Of a stretch of 64,000 nucleotides of DNA, positions 44,722 through 55,499 are shown one piece after another. Source of the DNA: Branchinecta lynchi (lineage: Eukaryota; Arthropoda; Branchiopoda; Anostraca; Branchinectidae); contig JAKZAP010000008.1 in the NCBI GenBank assembly GCA_023053575.1, positions 5,226,715 through 5,290,714 of the forward strand. Direction: 5' to 3'. Below the pieces are notes generated by a model that saw nothing but the letters and a program-made list of their open reading frames with translations, did no database searches and was not told where the DNA came from. Made by a program: the position numbers and the translations under genes. Numbering within the stretch: position 1 is the first letter of the stretch; every line of letters begins with the position of its first letter.

Positions 44722-47700
44722 CTCGCAACGGTAACATTGGACGTGGAAACTTCTATCCATAGCGACAACGCGGATGGTTTCATCTTTACCCGGTTCCGGC
44801 ATGATCGGCTCCATGCAGACAGAGCATCTTGGGGCGAATTTTCTATAATAAAAAAAATATACAAATACAAAAAATATGCATAAAATACTGAATATACTAC
44901 AAGTTCTCCTATAATAGCGATAAAATGTAACAAGATCAAAGGTTTCGATGGGATCCCAAAAACTTTATATCTGATCCAGACAATTTGGTCTTGTGGATAC
45001 CGGTCTTCGCCAGACTCCTTGAACATTTTGACTATCAAAATTTAGTAACAGTTCAAGGCCAATGGCTGATCATCAGAGAAAACCAAGTCCAGACATGGAT
45101 TCAACATGTGTGTTTACCCCTATACGTCATATCAACTTTGACGAAATTGATCAAAACTGCCTCTTTAGGCTACTTCTGTCAAATTTCCGGTTTCGACTGG
45201 ATTCCGGGCGAACTATTTGTCCGGCAAGAAAAATAAAGCTCAAAAACGATTTCAGCGCATCCCTTCACCCCCACATCGAACCTCTAATCAACTTCAGATA
45301 AAACTTTAATTTTTAACAAATTTTCCGGTTTTGGACGGATTCCGGGACAACTATCTGCCCGGCGAGAAAATAATTTTCATATTCGTGTTCAGTATGTCTT
45401 CTTATCCCTAAATCGACTATCTGTTAAAAAATAGTTTGTTCGACCCTTAACTGCCCTAACCCCTTAACCTTAGCAAATGTAAATCTATTGTTGGTTTATT
45501 TTTTCTTTACTTCCTTTTTTCTTTTTTCATCTAATCCATTTAAGAATATGTTTTGCCCCACAAATGCGAATAAATTTATCATTATCATTACTAGGCTATA
45601 CCCGCCAAAAATAAACAGAATAAATGGTGCCCGAGAAAACGGTTAAACAGCCAAATTTACTTCCGTAAATTTGAGTCATACAAATTTACTTCCTCATTAC
45701 TGTGTTCATTGATTGTAGTCGTGCAAAGTAAGTGTCTTAAGCCGCATTCACAACCATGCCTAGCAAAGCACAGATGCCTAAGCACGTGCTCAGCCGTAGC
45801 TACTAGTAGCCAGGCACCGAGTTCTAGAGCTTGGAACTCCGTGTCTGGCCCGAATCTTTCCCTAGGCATTGGTGTGAATGGTGATGTTAGGCACGTGCCT
45901 AGACACGTGTGCTTAGCTATGCCTGCTTGTAAACGGGGCTTTAAACAAGAACTGATGTGTTTAATAGGTAGAGAAGCGTCAGCTTAACCTCTTTTATTCT
46001 CTCAGAAAATAATAAATTAAGAAAAGCTTACCGATGGAAATCTTCGATGCAGTAGACTTGATTGCTCGCATCCACAGTGAAGGGAACATTATCCAAGGAT
46101 TTATTGCAGACTGTGCACGTGAAGCATTTCGGATGATAAGGCTTTCCGGTTGCTCTCAAAATCCTGTCCAGGATAGGAGTCATACAGACGTTGCACTTTT
46201 CCAATGTTTCCTGGAAGAGCAAACATAAAACGACGGGTCTCATTTTGAGGAGTTGAATTTCAGCGCAATCAGACAACATCACATGGGGTATGAATGTCAG
46301 CTTGGCTTCAAACCTTATGTTCATAGGGTAGGGCCCCCATCCCACGTGAAATACCAAACTGTGTGGTATTAGTAGGGGTCCAATAGCGTAGTGGGAAAGA
46401 CGATAATAGAGGGGACAGAAATTGGAAGCCTAACTTTTGTAATTACATTGATTCACATTTTATCATTTAATTAATGAACCTGTCATAACAAGTTATGTAG
46501 CACGTGTATTAGCAAGCAAACATGGCTGGATCCATCACAGAATGCGCTCAGTCACCGAAAATAATACGAGGGTGCAGTACTGTACTGCCAGAAGTTTGAT
46601 AATACTTTACAAAATTATGTTTTAACACACAAATGCGCCTTTCCACCAAATCTTATCAAGGAGGCTGTATAGAGGATCAGAAGAAATAATCACCTGATCA
46701 CCTCGAAATAATGACGCCTGGGAATGAAAGAGGTGAGCTGTACTAGCGAGCAAGTGAGTCATAAATAGTGAACTGGAACGACCTGAAATAACCTAACATA
46801 ATATAGATGGCACTTTACACAAGGGACTTGTACCGTGACCAATACCATAAAAAAAATTTCGAATTATTCGAAAAAATTATTCGAAATTTTTTTTTATGGT
46901 ATTGGTCACGGTACAAGTCCCTTGTGTAAAGTGCCATCTATAGTATTAATTTCCGTGACATGGGGATGTGAACTGATTAGATGAATTTGCCTTCAGGCGG
47001 GATCACTGTTCCTATGGCCGGCTTCTACCAGACTATTGTAGTGGTTTGCGAACTCTGTTCACAAGCCCCTCGGTAGCTCAGTTGGTAGAGCGTCTGTCTT
47101 GTAAACAGAGTGCCTGTCTTCAAATCCCGGCTGAGGAGCATTTTTGTCTATCAGTTCACTACTTATAAAATAACCTAACAAAAGCGTAGAATATTTGGCT
47201 GTTTCACGTATTATCTTTCAGTCAAATATGAAACTGCGTAGTGTATTTAACTCCACGATTAGCTTATTCCGTATAGTCGTGTATTGTATTGTACCGCATT
47301 GGGCTTGCTTCATCACTCAACAGCGTATAGCCTCGGAGGGTTGATATGATTGAATGCGAAGTTTTACCTTCGACAAAAAGCCCTTTACGATCCGGACAAA
47401 ACTGGAATGACTTCGGATCAGAGCTGTAAGTTCCAGCCATCACACTGGCATTTTACTATTCGTTTTGTTGGTTCCTGGTATCAGAAGAACGCTCTTTCCT
47501 CGTGTTTATTTTACGCGTTCGGTCAGAACAGGTTCGATACGGTTACCGCAGAAACAGATATTTTTGTTCAGCAAATTTATGCTTACTTCTTGCTATTACG
47601 CTTACCCCTCAATTTCGCTGAGATCCTAACAATAGTTGCGTTTTTGCAGATACCATGGTATCTGATACCACGGTCTAAAGTCGTTTGCAGTTATCGTGGT

Positions 47701-50700
47701 ATCTGATAACACGGTCAAAAGGCTTTTTTGCAGTTACCCGGCCAGTTATCGTGGTATCAGATATTCAGATACTACGGTCCGACCGTGATAACTGGTCGTG
47801 GTATCTGAAAAAGTCATCTCACTTTCATCAAATTTTGTCAGATTGGTGAGAAGAAAGTTTAGCACTTAGTGATGTAACTGGATATCAGTTTTTGGGATCC
47901 CAAAACGTAAGTGGAGGGATACCTATGACATCGCAAAAGTTGTCCGTCTGTCCGTCCGTCTGTAAGCACGATAACTCTCGAAGGGAATGAGATATTTTGA
48001 ACAAATTTGGTGTGAGGATTCGTTGGGTCGTCGGACCAGTCAAGTTCGTAGATGGGCTTTGTAGCCCTACATTTAGGGGCGGGGGAGGAGGTTCAAATTA
48101 TTGGGCAAACAAAATATTTTGAAACAGCTAATGTGATAGTTGATTATGGGGTAAGAAGACATGCTGAGCACGATGGTGAAAACTATTTTGTCATCGGACG
48201 AGTAGTTTCCCCGGAATCCGGCCAAAGCCGGAAAGTTTTTTAAAAGTAAAAGTTTTATTTGAAGTTGATTATATGTTCGATTTAGGGGTAGGAAGACATA
48301 CTGAAGACGATGGTGAAAACCATTTTCTCGACGGACAAGTAGTGCGCCCGGAATCCGGCCGAAACCGGAAAATTGTTAGAAGTTACAGTTTTATTTCGAG
48401 TTGATTAGATGTTCGATTTAGGGCAAAAAGACATGTTGAACACTTATGTGAAAACAATTTTCTACCCGGACATGTAGTTCCCGGAATCCGGCGAAAACCG
48501 GAAAGTTGGTTAAAAGTAAAAGTTTAATCTGAAGTTGATTAGATGTTCAATATTGGGGAAAGAAGATACCCTGATCGTTTTTCAGCTTTCTTGTTTCGCC
48601 GGACAAGTAGTTCTGGAGTTCGGCAGAAGTGGCAGGAAGTTTTCGTCAAAACAGATGTGACTTATAGGGGTAAACACACATGCTGAATCCATATCTGAAC
48701 TTGGTTTTCTCAGATTATTAGCTATTTGGCCTTAATCTCTTTCTGAATATAATTGTAAAAGTGTTCAAGGAGTCTGGCGATGACTGGATCTGGGATCTAA
48801 GACAAGACCCAGTTGTCTGGATTAGATATTGAATTTTTGGGATCCCATCGAAACCTTTGGTCTTGTTCTTTTAGGATGACTCCGAAAAATGCAATTTCGG
48901 CAATAGTCGTTTTTCCAGAGCACTGTATATCAGATACCACGATAACTGCAAAAACGGCTAATTGCAGATCCAGTTACCGTGGTAACAGATACCATGGTAT
49001 CAGCAAAAACGCAACTAATCAAAGAGGGGCGGACGGATTCGAGTTGAGTGAATCAGGGTGAGCGAGCAGAATCGAGATACAAGTTCGGCCTCTAGAAAAC
49101 TCCAAAGGCCCGATTTCCAGACACAGAAGGCGTTTTTCCGCGACACAATTTTTGGCCACAGAGTTCCGAGTGTTTGTCGCGGAAACACGATTTTGTGCCA
49201 CACAGTCGAGCCACAAGTTTCAACTCGCGGAAACGCCTATTTATCTATTTTTTGGGCGATAATTTCAAATGTCTTCAAATAAAAATAAAATTCATGTAAA
49301 ACCTCAATAAATAGAACTCAAGGCTTTCGTCCTTACCAGTCGTGCAAAAAATATCCTCATTTTTATGTCTAAATACTTCAGAAAGTTTTTAATTTTATTG
49401 TTTTCACGTTATTTTGCTGCTAAATCTGAATTTCCCGCCAGAACCGAGCCACAAAATCTACAATCACCTTGGCAGTTGTTTCTCGAATTCAAGCCACAAA
49501 GCGAGCCACACAAATCTTGTTGGTCGTGGAAACACAGTTGTAGGCCGCACAAAAGGCCACAGAAACACACTTTTTAAGCCACAATCGAATCACAGACTAT
49601 TTGTGGGAGCACGGAAAACGCCTTAAGAAACTCGAACGAGAAACCGAGAAAAATACTGCAGGCCAAAGGACTCGACTTGCCTATATTAATTCACTCTACT
49701 TCCCTAATCACTCCATCCACTCTTACTAACAACTCCGCTAACAACACTACACTGGTGTTTATGATTTCCGCGTTTCGCTGTTTTCAAGATCTCTCATGCT
49801 CCCGATTCCTATTTCCGAGAAGCCGACTGGCCAGACAGACATATAGATTTCGCCGTGTTTCTGCACGAGGTCAACCAGCCTTGAAAAGAAGCCAGACCAG
49901 TGGCAGTCGAGGGTAAATTTTTAGAGCCGAGTTCTAGGGTATTCCATTATTTTAGGATACCGGAACATACACAGTACATAAGGATAAGTTGTTCTGTTAT
50001 ATATTCGGTATTTCTTCGGCTCCCCTGTTATACCCTCGGGCGCTCCGCGGTAATGCTCTTGATGACCAACTCTCCTTGCCGATGCAAAGTCGCCTGGTAC
50101 CTAGCGGAAGAGCCCGAAGCGGTATCAAAGGTGCTTCCGAAGATCGCCGTGATTGTTTGACACAGGGTTTGACTTGTTGAGTTTGAGTCGCTAGTGAGAC
50201 TTTTTCTCGTTCTGCTTGAGGATCAGTGGCGTATTTTCGACTTAGTCATATCGAGTATTGCCTGATCTGCGAGTGTTGATTTATTCAGCTGTCAGTGTTT
50301 GAATGGCTGTTAAACGAGCATATTTGATGGTGCAAAACGGATACGCCAGCTGAATTTTATTGGAATAAAATCCAATCAAAACTATCCAATAAAATTCAGC
50401 TGACGTATCCGTTTTGCACCATCAAACATGATTCGCAGTCAGCTTGGGCTGAAGGAATATTTATTGTTAAACGAGCTTGTTCTGTAAACGTGAGTATACA
50501 ATAAATGTTGTAACTAAGTATGGAACAAGCTGTCCCTTTAAGCAAAATTGAAACAGGATACCATCCGATCATTTTCCTTCTCAATAAGAAGCGATACCAC
50601 CAGTTCGCACATTTTCATTTTCAGTTTCACAGTTCTTTTCGTGCTTTTGCTCTCTACCCAAATCTAATCGTCCAATGGACAGTCTTTACACAACGAAGCC

Positions 50701-52488
50701 CCGCCTCTTACGTCACTTGCTATTGGTTCAGTCGGAGGTTCTACGTGTAACAAGCAAATTAGAGAAATTGTTTGGTGGCGATGTTAGAATAAAACTGCGT
50801 GTAATAGGTAGCGTATTCACTGTGAATGTTAACAGAATAGCAATTTGAATTTTGAACTGGAATGCGACAATGTATGTCCGTATTGGGAACTGTAATGATA
50901 AGCTCTTTAATGAGCATTTAAGTTCAAATGAGATGCAGTAAAACCGCCACCACTTACCATGTAACAAGTGTGGCAATGGGGTTTGTTGTCAACGGAGTAA
51001 AACGGCTTTTCTCTAAGGGTATTGCGGCAACCCACGCACACGAAGCATTTGATATGGTACATGGACCCCATGGCGGTACATCCGTTTTCTTCACCGCAGA
51101 TTTTAGTTCCGCAGTCAGCACAAATTCCTGAATAAAATAAAAACCTTACTTTTCACGCTCTGGAGCGAAGTGAAACCTGATTATTTGCAACCTGAAGCAC
51201 GTTTCATGAAAAGTGGATGAATCACTGATTTTTGGATGAATCAGTGAACAATATTGCCATAAAATATTCCCACTCTCGGATCCGAGTTCCGATACTAGGA
51301 TATCGTTGCGTTTTTAACCTTGGTCAATGGTAAGCTATTTCTCAGGCACAGACGACTTAAGACCCTTACATCGCTGGAAACGAACACTTTCTGAATTGTT
51401 TCAAGAGGGCAATTGGTAACCGCGGACGATGTGCTAGCAAAAATTTTAATGAACATATGCAGAGGCGATCAATAAATTTGAAAACCGTAAATTAAGTGAC
51501 CGACAAATCGAAAATAATTTGGGGAAAGATGGAGTATTGTCCCCAGATGCACCGTTTATTCCGCCCCTCCCCTCCCGTCGATCGTCCGTCTGAGAAGAAT
51601 ACTGGCAATAACTTTTTGCCGTATTCAGCCCATTCTTCTACTCAGTTATAAAATATCTTTATACCAGCGTTTGCTTCAGGGCGTTTCCATGAAACTGAAC
51701 TGTATTTTAAACAGCAATGTATTAATTTGTGTGCTAATTATTTTTCGTATGTGTACACTGCCAGAAGTTTCATAAACACAACACAGATGACACATAACAA
51801 ACATTGTCAGGAAGAGCAAAAAACCGCCAAAAAAGCATCTGCTGGCTATTCCGATATCATGAAGACAAACAAAAAGTCAGTTGAAACCGCTCACCCTTCC
51901 TTCTGTTATCTATTGTGAAACCTCTGACAGTGTACTTGGCGTTATGAATTAATTGACTGATAGATTGATATGACATAGAACGTCCTGCATTTCCTTATTT
52001 CCGTAAACCCAGACTTTTTACTTCGGCGAGAAGAAGATCATAATTAAATACATAGCAGAGGGTGCTGGGTTCAAATCCCGGCTGAGGAGCATTTTTGTCT
52101 TTCAGTTCACTACTTATGAAACAGAAGAAGATCTTTGCCAAGAAGGGCTAACATCTCGCCAACTTAAAAACCATTCAACTCCTTCTGTTTTAACTACAAA
52201 AATGTGGCTTAAATCTCAATAGAGGGTAGTGAGGAAACAGGAAAACTAATTCTTACCTAAAAAATCGGGGTCAGCTGCCTCATCCATACTCCTAACCAGC
52301 ATATTGGTCAGCGCATCAACCTCCGCCTCTCGACCTCTCTTTTCTGGGTTCGTGATTGGCTGAGTAGAGGGATGTGGGACGGCCCCTTGAGGTCCGAAAG
52401 GGCCATACAGAGAATATCCGCCTCTGGATGACATTTCACTTGGAGGTCGCGGATTCAACGGTTCGTACAGTGACTCGTATGTAGATGA
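44722..52488 (-). CDS. Zyxin/LPP-family LIM protein, C-terminal exons (partial)
   Basis: Exons on the minus strand: 52488-52257 (end of the linker; [25 protein letters not shown]), 51127-50958 (LIM1; ICADCG...[11 protein letters not shown]...HCHTCY), 46210-46032 (LIM2; EKCNVC...[11 protein letters not shown]...YCIEDFH), 44842-44722 (first finger of LIM3; [17 protein letters not shown]...FHVQCYRCE). Splice sites are GT-AG and the phases fit (1,0,2,0). All eight zinc ligands are visible in LIM1 and LIM2. The LIM3 phrase [17 protein letters not shown] is diagnostic of zyxin, LPP and TRIP6, adaptor proteins of focal adhesions and stress fibres. The exon for the second LIM3 finger and stop was not found in the window, and most of the proline-rich N-terminus is missing. 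Introns carry many transposons. Confidence 0.88.
44929..45440 (-). mobile_element. HINE-B copy, 5'-truncated, in a LIM-gene intron
   Basis: The reverse complement of the 3' end (CAAAGGTTTCGATGGGATCC) starts at 44929 and the tandem units run to about 45430. It lies between the LIM3 and LIM2 exons. Confidence 0.65.
45736..45945. mobile_element. MITE with AAGCCnCrTTyACAA ends and TTAA flanks
   Basis: Inverted ends AAGCCGCATTCACAACC / CTTGTAAACGGGGCTT, with TTAA or TTTAA at both outer edges. Internal CACGTG/GCACGTGC motifs. A TTAA-targeting (piggyBac-like) MITE is possible. Confidence 0.55.
46802..46942. repeat. 141-bp near-perfect palindrome in a LIM-gene intron
   Basis: Arms of about 60 bp (TATAGATGGCACTTTACACA... 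and its exact reverse) meet at an A/T-rich centre of TTCGAATTATTCGAA type. The arms are almost identical, differing by one A in the A-run. Confidence 0.9.
47065..47139 (+). tRNA. tRNA-Thr(TGT)-like sequence, probable SINE head
   Basis: GCCCCTC...GAGGAGC pairs as an acceptor stem with one mismatch. The D arm is GGTAGCTCAGTTGGTAGAGC and the anticodon arm TCTGT-CTTGTAA-ACAGA (TGT). The T arm is degraded on its 5' side (CTGTC against CCCGG). The following sequence (ATTTTTGTCTATCAGTTCAC) is repeated with the T arm at 52060-52125, so this is more likely a tRNA-derived SINE or pseudogene than a functional gene. Confidence 0.5.
47634..49016. mobile_element. MITE family 5 copy split by HINE-B
   Basis: Ends AGTTGCGTTTTTGCAGATAC / GGTATCAGCAAAAACGCAACT flanked by AAT on both sides. 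The parts 47634-47888 and 48869-49016 together match 7071-7419. Confidence 0.8.
47889..48868 (+). mobile_element. HINE-B copy inside a MITE
   Basis: TTTTTGGGATCCCAAAACGT start, (GTCCGTCT)n microsatellite, four tandem units of about 135 bp, end GGGATCCCATCGAAACCTTT then GGTCTTGT. Inserted between T residues of the MITE (compare 7262-7272). Confidence 0.78.
49126..49624. mobile_element. MITE with AAGGCGTTTTTCCG ends and GCCACA repeats
   Basis: Ends AAGGCGTTTTTCCGC / CGGAAAACGCCTT. The interior repeats GAGCCACAnA and GCGGAAACnC motifs irregularly (at least eight GCCACA). Non-coding. Confidence 0.6.
50308..50476. mobile_element. Palindromic retroposed repeat with 12-bp target duplication
   Basis: TGTTAAACGAGC occurs exactly at 50308-50319 and 50465-50476. 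Between them are 145 bp of the dispersed repeat of 33305, arranged as two inverted arms (ATTTGATGGTGCAAAACGGA and its reverse) about 30 bp apart. The long exact duplication indicates target-primed insertion. Confidence 0.8.
51128..51752. other. Intronic sequence, no feature recognised
   Basis: Between the LIM1 and linker exons of the zyxin-like gene. No repeat or gene recognised. Confidence 0.4.
51753..51935. mobile_element. MITE family 7 (TIR GTACACTGCCAGAAGTTTCA)
   Basis: 183 bp; ends GTACACTGCCAGAAGTTTCA / GAAACCTCTGACAGTGTAC. The interior (GTCAGGAAGAGCaaAAA...ATGAAGACAAACAAAAAGTC) is shared with the larger element at 59493-59837. The short stretch at 46580-46605 resembles one end. Confidence 0.7.
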
Positions 52489-52497
52489 CTATAAAAA

Positions 52498-53020
52498 AAA
52501 GCAAGTTATTCTCAACTAATTTGAAAAAAATCAAGGCTGCTAATTTGACAGCTCTGTTGAACATTTTGAATGGCGTAGGCTACACGCCGAGTAAAGCTTT
52601 TCCAAATCGACGGTATCCGGTCAAACATAAAACATGACAATGAATATAAACAAGAGCTAGAAACTCATATGGCACTTGTAAAGTTGGGTCAGAGAACGAC
52701 TCTGGGAATTTGCCAACTCGTGGGTTTACTTTAATCCTTTGTAAGCAAAACCCTTGTAGCAGTAGTCCCCCTCCCTCCACTCCCCCCAGGATAGTCAGAT
52801 TGGGAAAGTGGCTATTTCCAAGTTAATTTGGTCGGGTCCTAATCGAGGTCCTAATATGCCTGCCAAGTTTCATCTTCCAAGCACATCTGGAAGTACCCTA
52901 ACTCGAAAACACTGGAACGCCCGACCGACTCAAAACCAATCGGTATATGGCACCATACAAAGCAAGTTATCTTCAAATAATTTGCAAAAATCAACGCTGT
53001 TAATTTGACAGCTCAGCTGA
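52498..53020. repeat. Direct repeat flanking a small HINE-A
   Basis: GCAAGTTATTCTCAACTAAT...TTGACAGCTCTGTTGAACAT at 52498-52563 recurs at 52966-53028 with about 12 differences. The two copies flank the short HINE-A at 52649-52954. Confidence 0.6.
52649..52954 (+). mobile_element. HINE-A, 0.3-kb internally deleted copy
   Basis: Start ACAAGAGCTAGAAACTCATA + TGGCACTTGT; one residual unit (GCCTGCCAAGTTTCATCTTC); end GGTATATGGCACC without the full hairpin. Confidence 0.6.
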
Positions 53021-53039
53021 ATATTTCTGTGTGACGCAT

Positions 53040-53360
53040 ATGTCCAGTCATCATGTCCACGTCTATCGTTCTTTCATACGCCCACTTCTGGAATACAGTT
53101 GCCCTGTGTGGCACTTTGGACTTACTCGTGATTCTCTTGAACACTCTGACTTACTTGACAGGATACAATTCAGAGCCTTCCTTGTAGTTTCTATTTCCCC
53201 TAAAGTACCGTATGTAGACCTCCTAAATACTTCTAATTCAGAAACCCTGTTCAAGCGCCGTGAAAAACTCTCGTTAGTGTTTGGAACTAAAATCTTGAAT
53301 ACACCAGCACTACGTGATATCCTCCCCCACAGATTTTTTAGCCGCGAGAGCAAGGCCTGA
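53040..53360 (+). pseudogene. LINE reverse-transcriptase C-terminal fragment
   Basis: About 105 open codons ending at 53360: HVYRSFIRPLLEYSCPVWHF, then DLLDRIQFRAF and LFKRREKLSLVFGTKIL. This matches the thumb/C-terminal region of Jockey/CR1/I-type LINE ORF2. Truncated at both ends, in the 5' region of the LIM gene. Confidence 0.75.
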
Positions 53361-53605
53361 AGCTACGTTTACAACAAGGGTATTTACCCGTACTCCGCGG
53401 GTATTTTTCCCCGCAACAGCAACAAATCCTCGGGTATTTTAGACTTCAGTTTTGCGAACTTTTTACCCGGGGATTTGTTTGTCGAAGGGTATTTTATGAC
53501 GTCAGCAACAACAAAATCGGATTTTCCAGCAATAATTTTGATGATGTCCACATAAGAAGTGATCCAAATGGACACATGTTCTTGTCCATTGTAAAGAGAT
53601 ATCCT

Positions 53606-53960
53606 GAATGCTGAATCCCTGTATCAAAATCGTTTTTTACCCGGAAATATAGTTCGCCCGGAATCCGACTGGAACCGGAAAATTTGTCAAAAGGTACATT
53701 TTAATTTGAAGTTGATTAGATGTCGGTTTAGGGGTCGGAAGACATGCTGAACACGATGATGAAAACCATTTTCTCGCCGGGCAAGTAGTTCGCCCGGAAT
53801 CCGGCCAAATCCGGAAGCCAGGACCGTGACGTCATACGTAGTAACTACGGTAAGTAAGGTGGATCACACTCTATGTTATTCTAGCCTCAGTCTCAAGAGG
53901 ACTCTTGCCAAGAAGGGCCGAAATATCGCTGGAATAAATCTCAGCTGACTTATCAGTTTA
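53606..53960 (+). repeat. Mosaic of HINE-B unit, MITE family 4 end and SINE-like repeat
   Basis: 53606-53818 is about 1.5 HINE-B tandem units (CCGGAATCCG cores). 53822-53872 is the right end of MITE family 4 (GTGACGTCAT...). 53880-53960 is the dispersed repeat (CTTGCCAAGAAGGGCCGAAA). Three families abut with no intervening sequence. Confidence 0.65.
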
Positions 53961-54076
53961 GCTCAGTCAAAAGTAATAACTAAGATAACTAAGAAATAAG
54001 AAAAAGTGTTACAGTTTCTGAAACCAAGAACTCGAAGTTGAGTTTCGTGCCCAAAGAAAAGAGCCATTTATAGACT

Positions 54077-55256
54077 TTGGCGGATCATTCATGCGAACAA
54101 GATTGCAGGGATATAATGTTCTCTGTAATTCATGGCATTCTCCCATATAAAGTTCGCTTAAATAGAATGATAAGGTCAGAAAGCCCCTTGTGCCATCTGT
54201 GTGGAGAAACGGTTAGTGACGGCATGAGGCATGAACTAATAGAATATCGTGAGAATGGAGAGATTTTTTTTGAGGATTTTTGAGGTATTTGAGCGAGAGG
54301 ATCTGAACGCAGCGAGTGTCGAGGATAGAAAGAAAATTGTTAAGTTATCCTTTGAAGTGGAAGATAAACTTAAAGAAGGAGCTATTTGTTTCATGGTAAT
54401 GTGTGTATGTGTGGAAAAGACGAAGAAAAGGAGGGAGAGCGAAAGTTAGCCAGTTTGAGGCGTGGTTGAAAGGGCTGGTAAAAGTGAAGTGTACCAAGTG
54501 TTCGAGAACGGTTGATTGCGAGTGGCTGGAGAGTTTAAATTTGTAGTCAAATTTTAATTTAATATTTGGAAATAATTGTAAATATGTTAATATAATATCA
54601 AAGAGAAAATAGTAATAATTTGGTTTTAAATTTTGATTTTTGTTTTTTTAACGAAAAGCATTCACAGTTGTGTTTTGTTGGTTTCTAAAAAAGTGAAACG
54701 GTATTTCAAATTTGCGTGTGTGTGGAATGGTTTCAAGGTGTTCTACTACCAATATTTTGTTTGTTTGTAATTATAGAGCACATTGAAATCATTTTGTCTG
54801 TTTATGGGAAATTTAAATAGAATTTTTGAGTTAGTCTAAAGTTTTAAAGTTGGGAGGTTGGTGTGCTTGTTTTTATTGTAAAAGAATTCGAGTTTTGTTT
54901 TTGTTTTTTATCTAGTTATTTTGCCACCACAGTAGATGTGACCTAAAGGCACCTCTCGGCGTGGGTTCTGCTCTTATGTTTTGTTTTTGTTTGGTTTGTG
55001 TGTGTTTGACTCGTTTTCATGTTACAATAATCATTTTGAATGCTTTTTATTGATTTTGATTTTTAATAGTTTTTTTATTGTAAAAAGTAACGGTGAAAAT
55101 GTTAAGGGAATATTAAGTTATGAATAGAATAGTAAAGCTAATAGAATTTTAACGTTAAGATGAAAGAGTAAGCGCCACACTTGTGTCACTGAGTGGAGGA
55201 GGAGGGAACAAAAAAAGAAGGAATAATCACCTATAACTTCAAAAAAAAAAAAACAT
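54077..55256 (+). pseudogene. LINE 3' end: zinc-knuckle C-terminus and 3' UTR with A-tail
   Basis: Open frames 54077-54283 and 54249-54449 give IMFSVIHGILPYKVRLNRMI and SESPLCHLCGETVSDGMRHE, the zf-RVT-like C-terminus of a LINE ORF2, joined by a frame change near 54270. A long A/T-rich 3' UTR follows and ends in an A12 run at about 55241-55252. 5'-truncated, non-functional. Confidence 0.7.
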
Positions 55257-55453
55257 GCGTCTAGACCGTTAACTCATATCGAAATTTAAGTGACCCCTCC
55301 CACTAAAAAAAAAAAAAATAAGCTTACGCATAAGTATTGGGTTAGCCAATAAACACTCAAAACTAATTCGAACGATGACTGTGAAAAAGCTAATCAAACT
55401 TACTTCAACCTTAGTTAACACTACAATCGAACTCCAGTCAAATCTAAAGATAC

Positions 55454-55484
55454 CTTGAGCTCGGTCGATGCCGCGTCCAGCCAT
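55454..55484 (-). CDS. Possible first coding exon of the zyxin-like gene
   Basis: On the minus strand ATG at 55484 opens MAGRGIDRAQ, followed at once by a donor (G|GTATCT). Upstream is a C/T-rich leader. The phase (1) does not match the known linker exon at 52488 (phase 0), so at least one further exon would be needed between them and none was identified. It could equally be unrelated. Confidence 0.25.
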
Positions 55485-55499
55485 TTTTAGAAGCAGCTG

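Noticed and set aside
44548..44814. 88-residue frame treated as a whole
   Set aside because: Only the part upstream of the GTACGT donor (44842-44722) is LIM3; the rest reads through into the intron.
53063..53353. 96-residue minus-strand frame
   Set aside because: Antisense of the LINE reverse-transcriptase fragment at 53040-53360.
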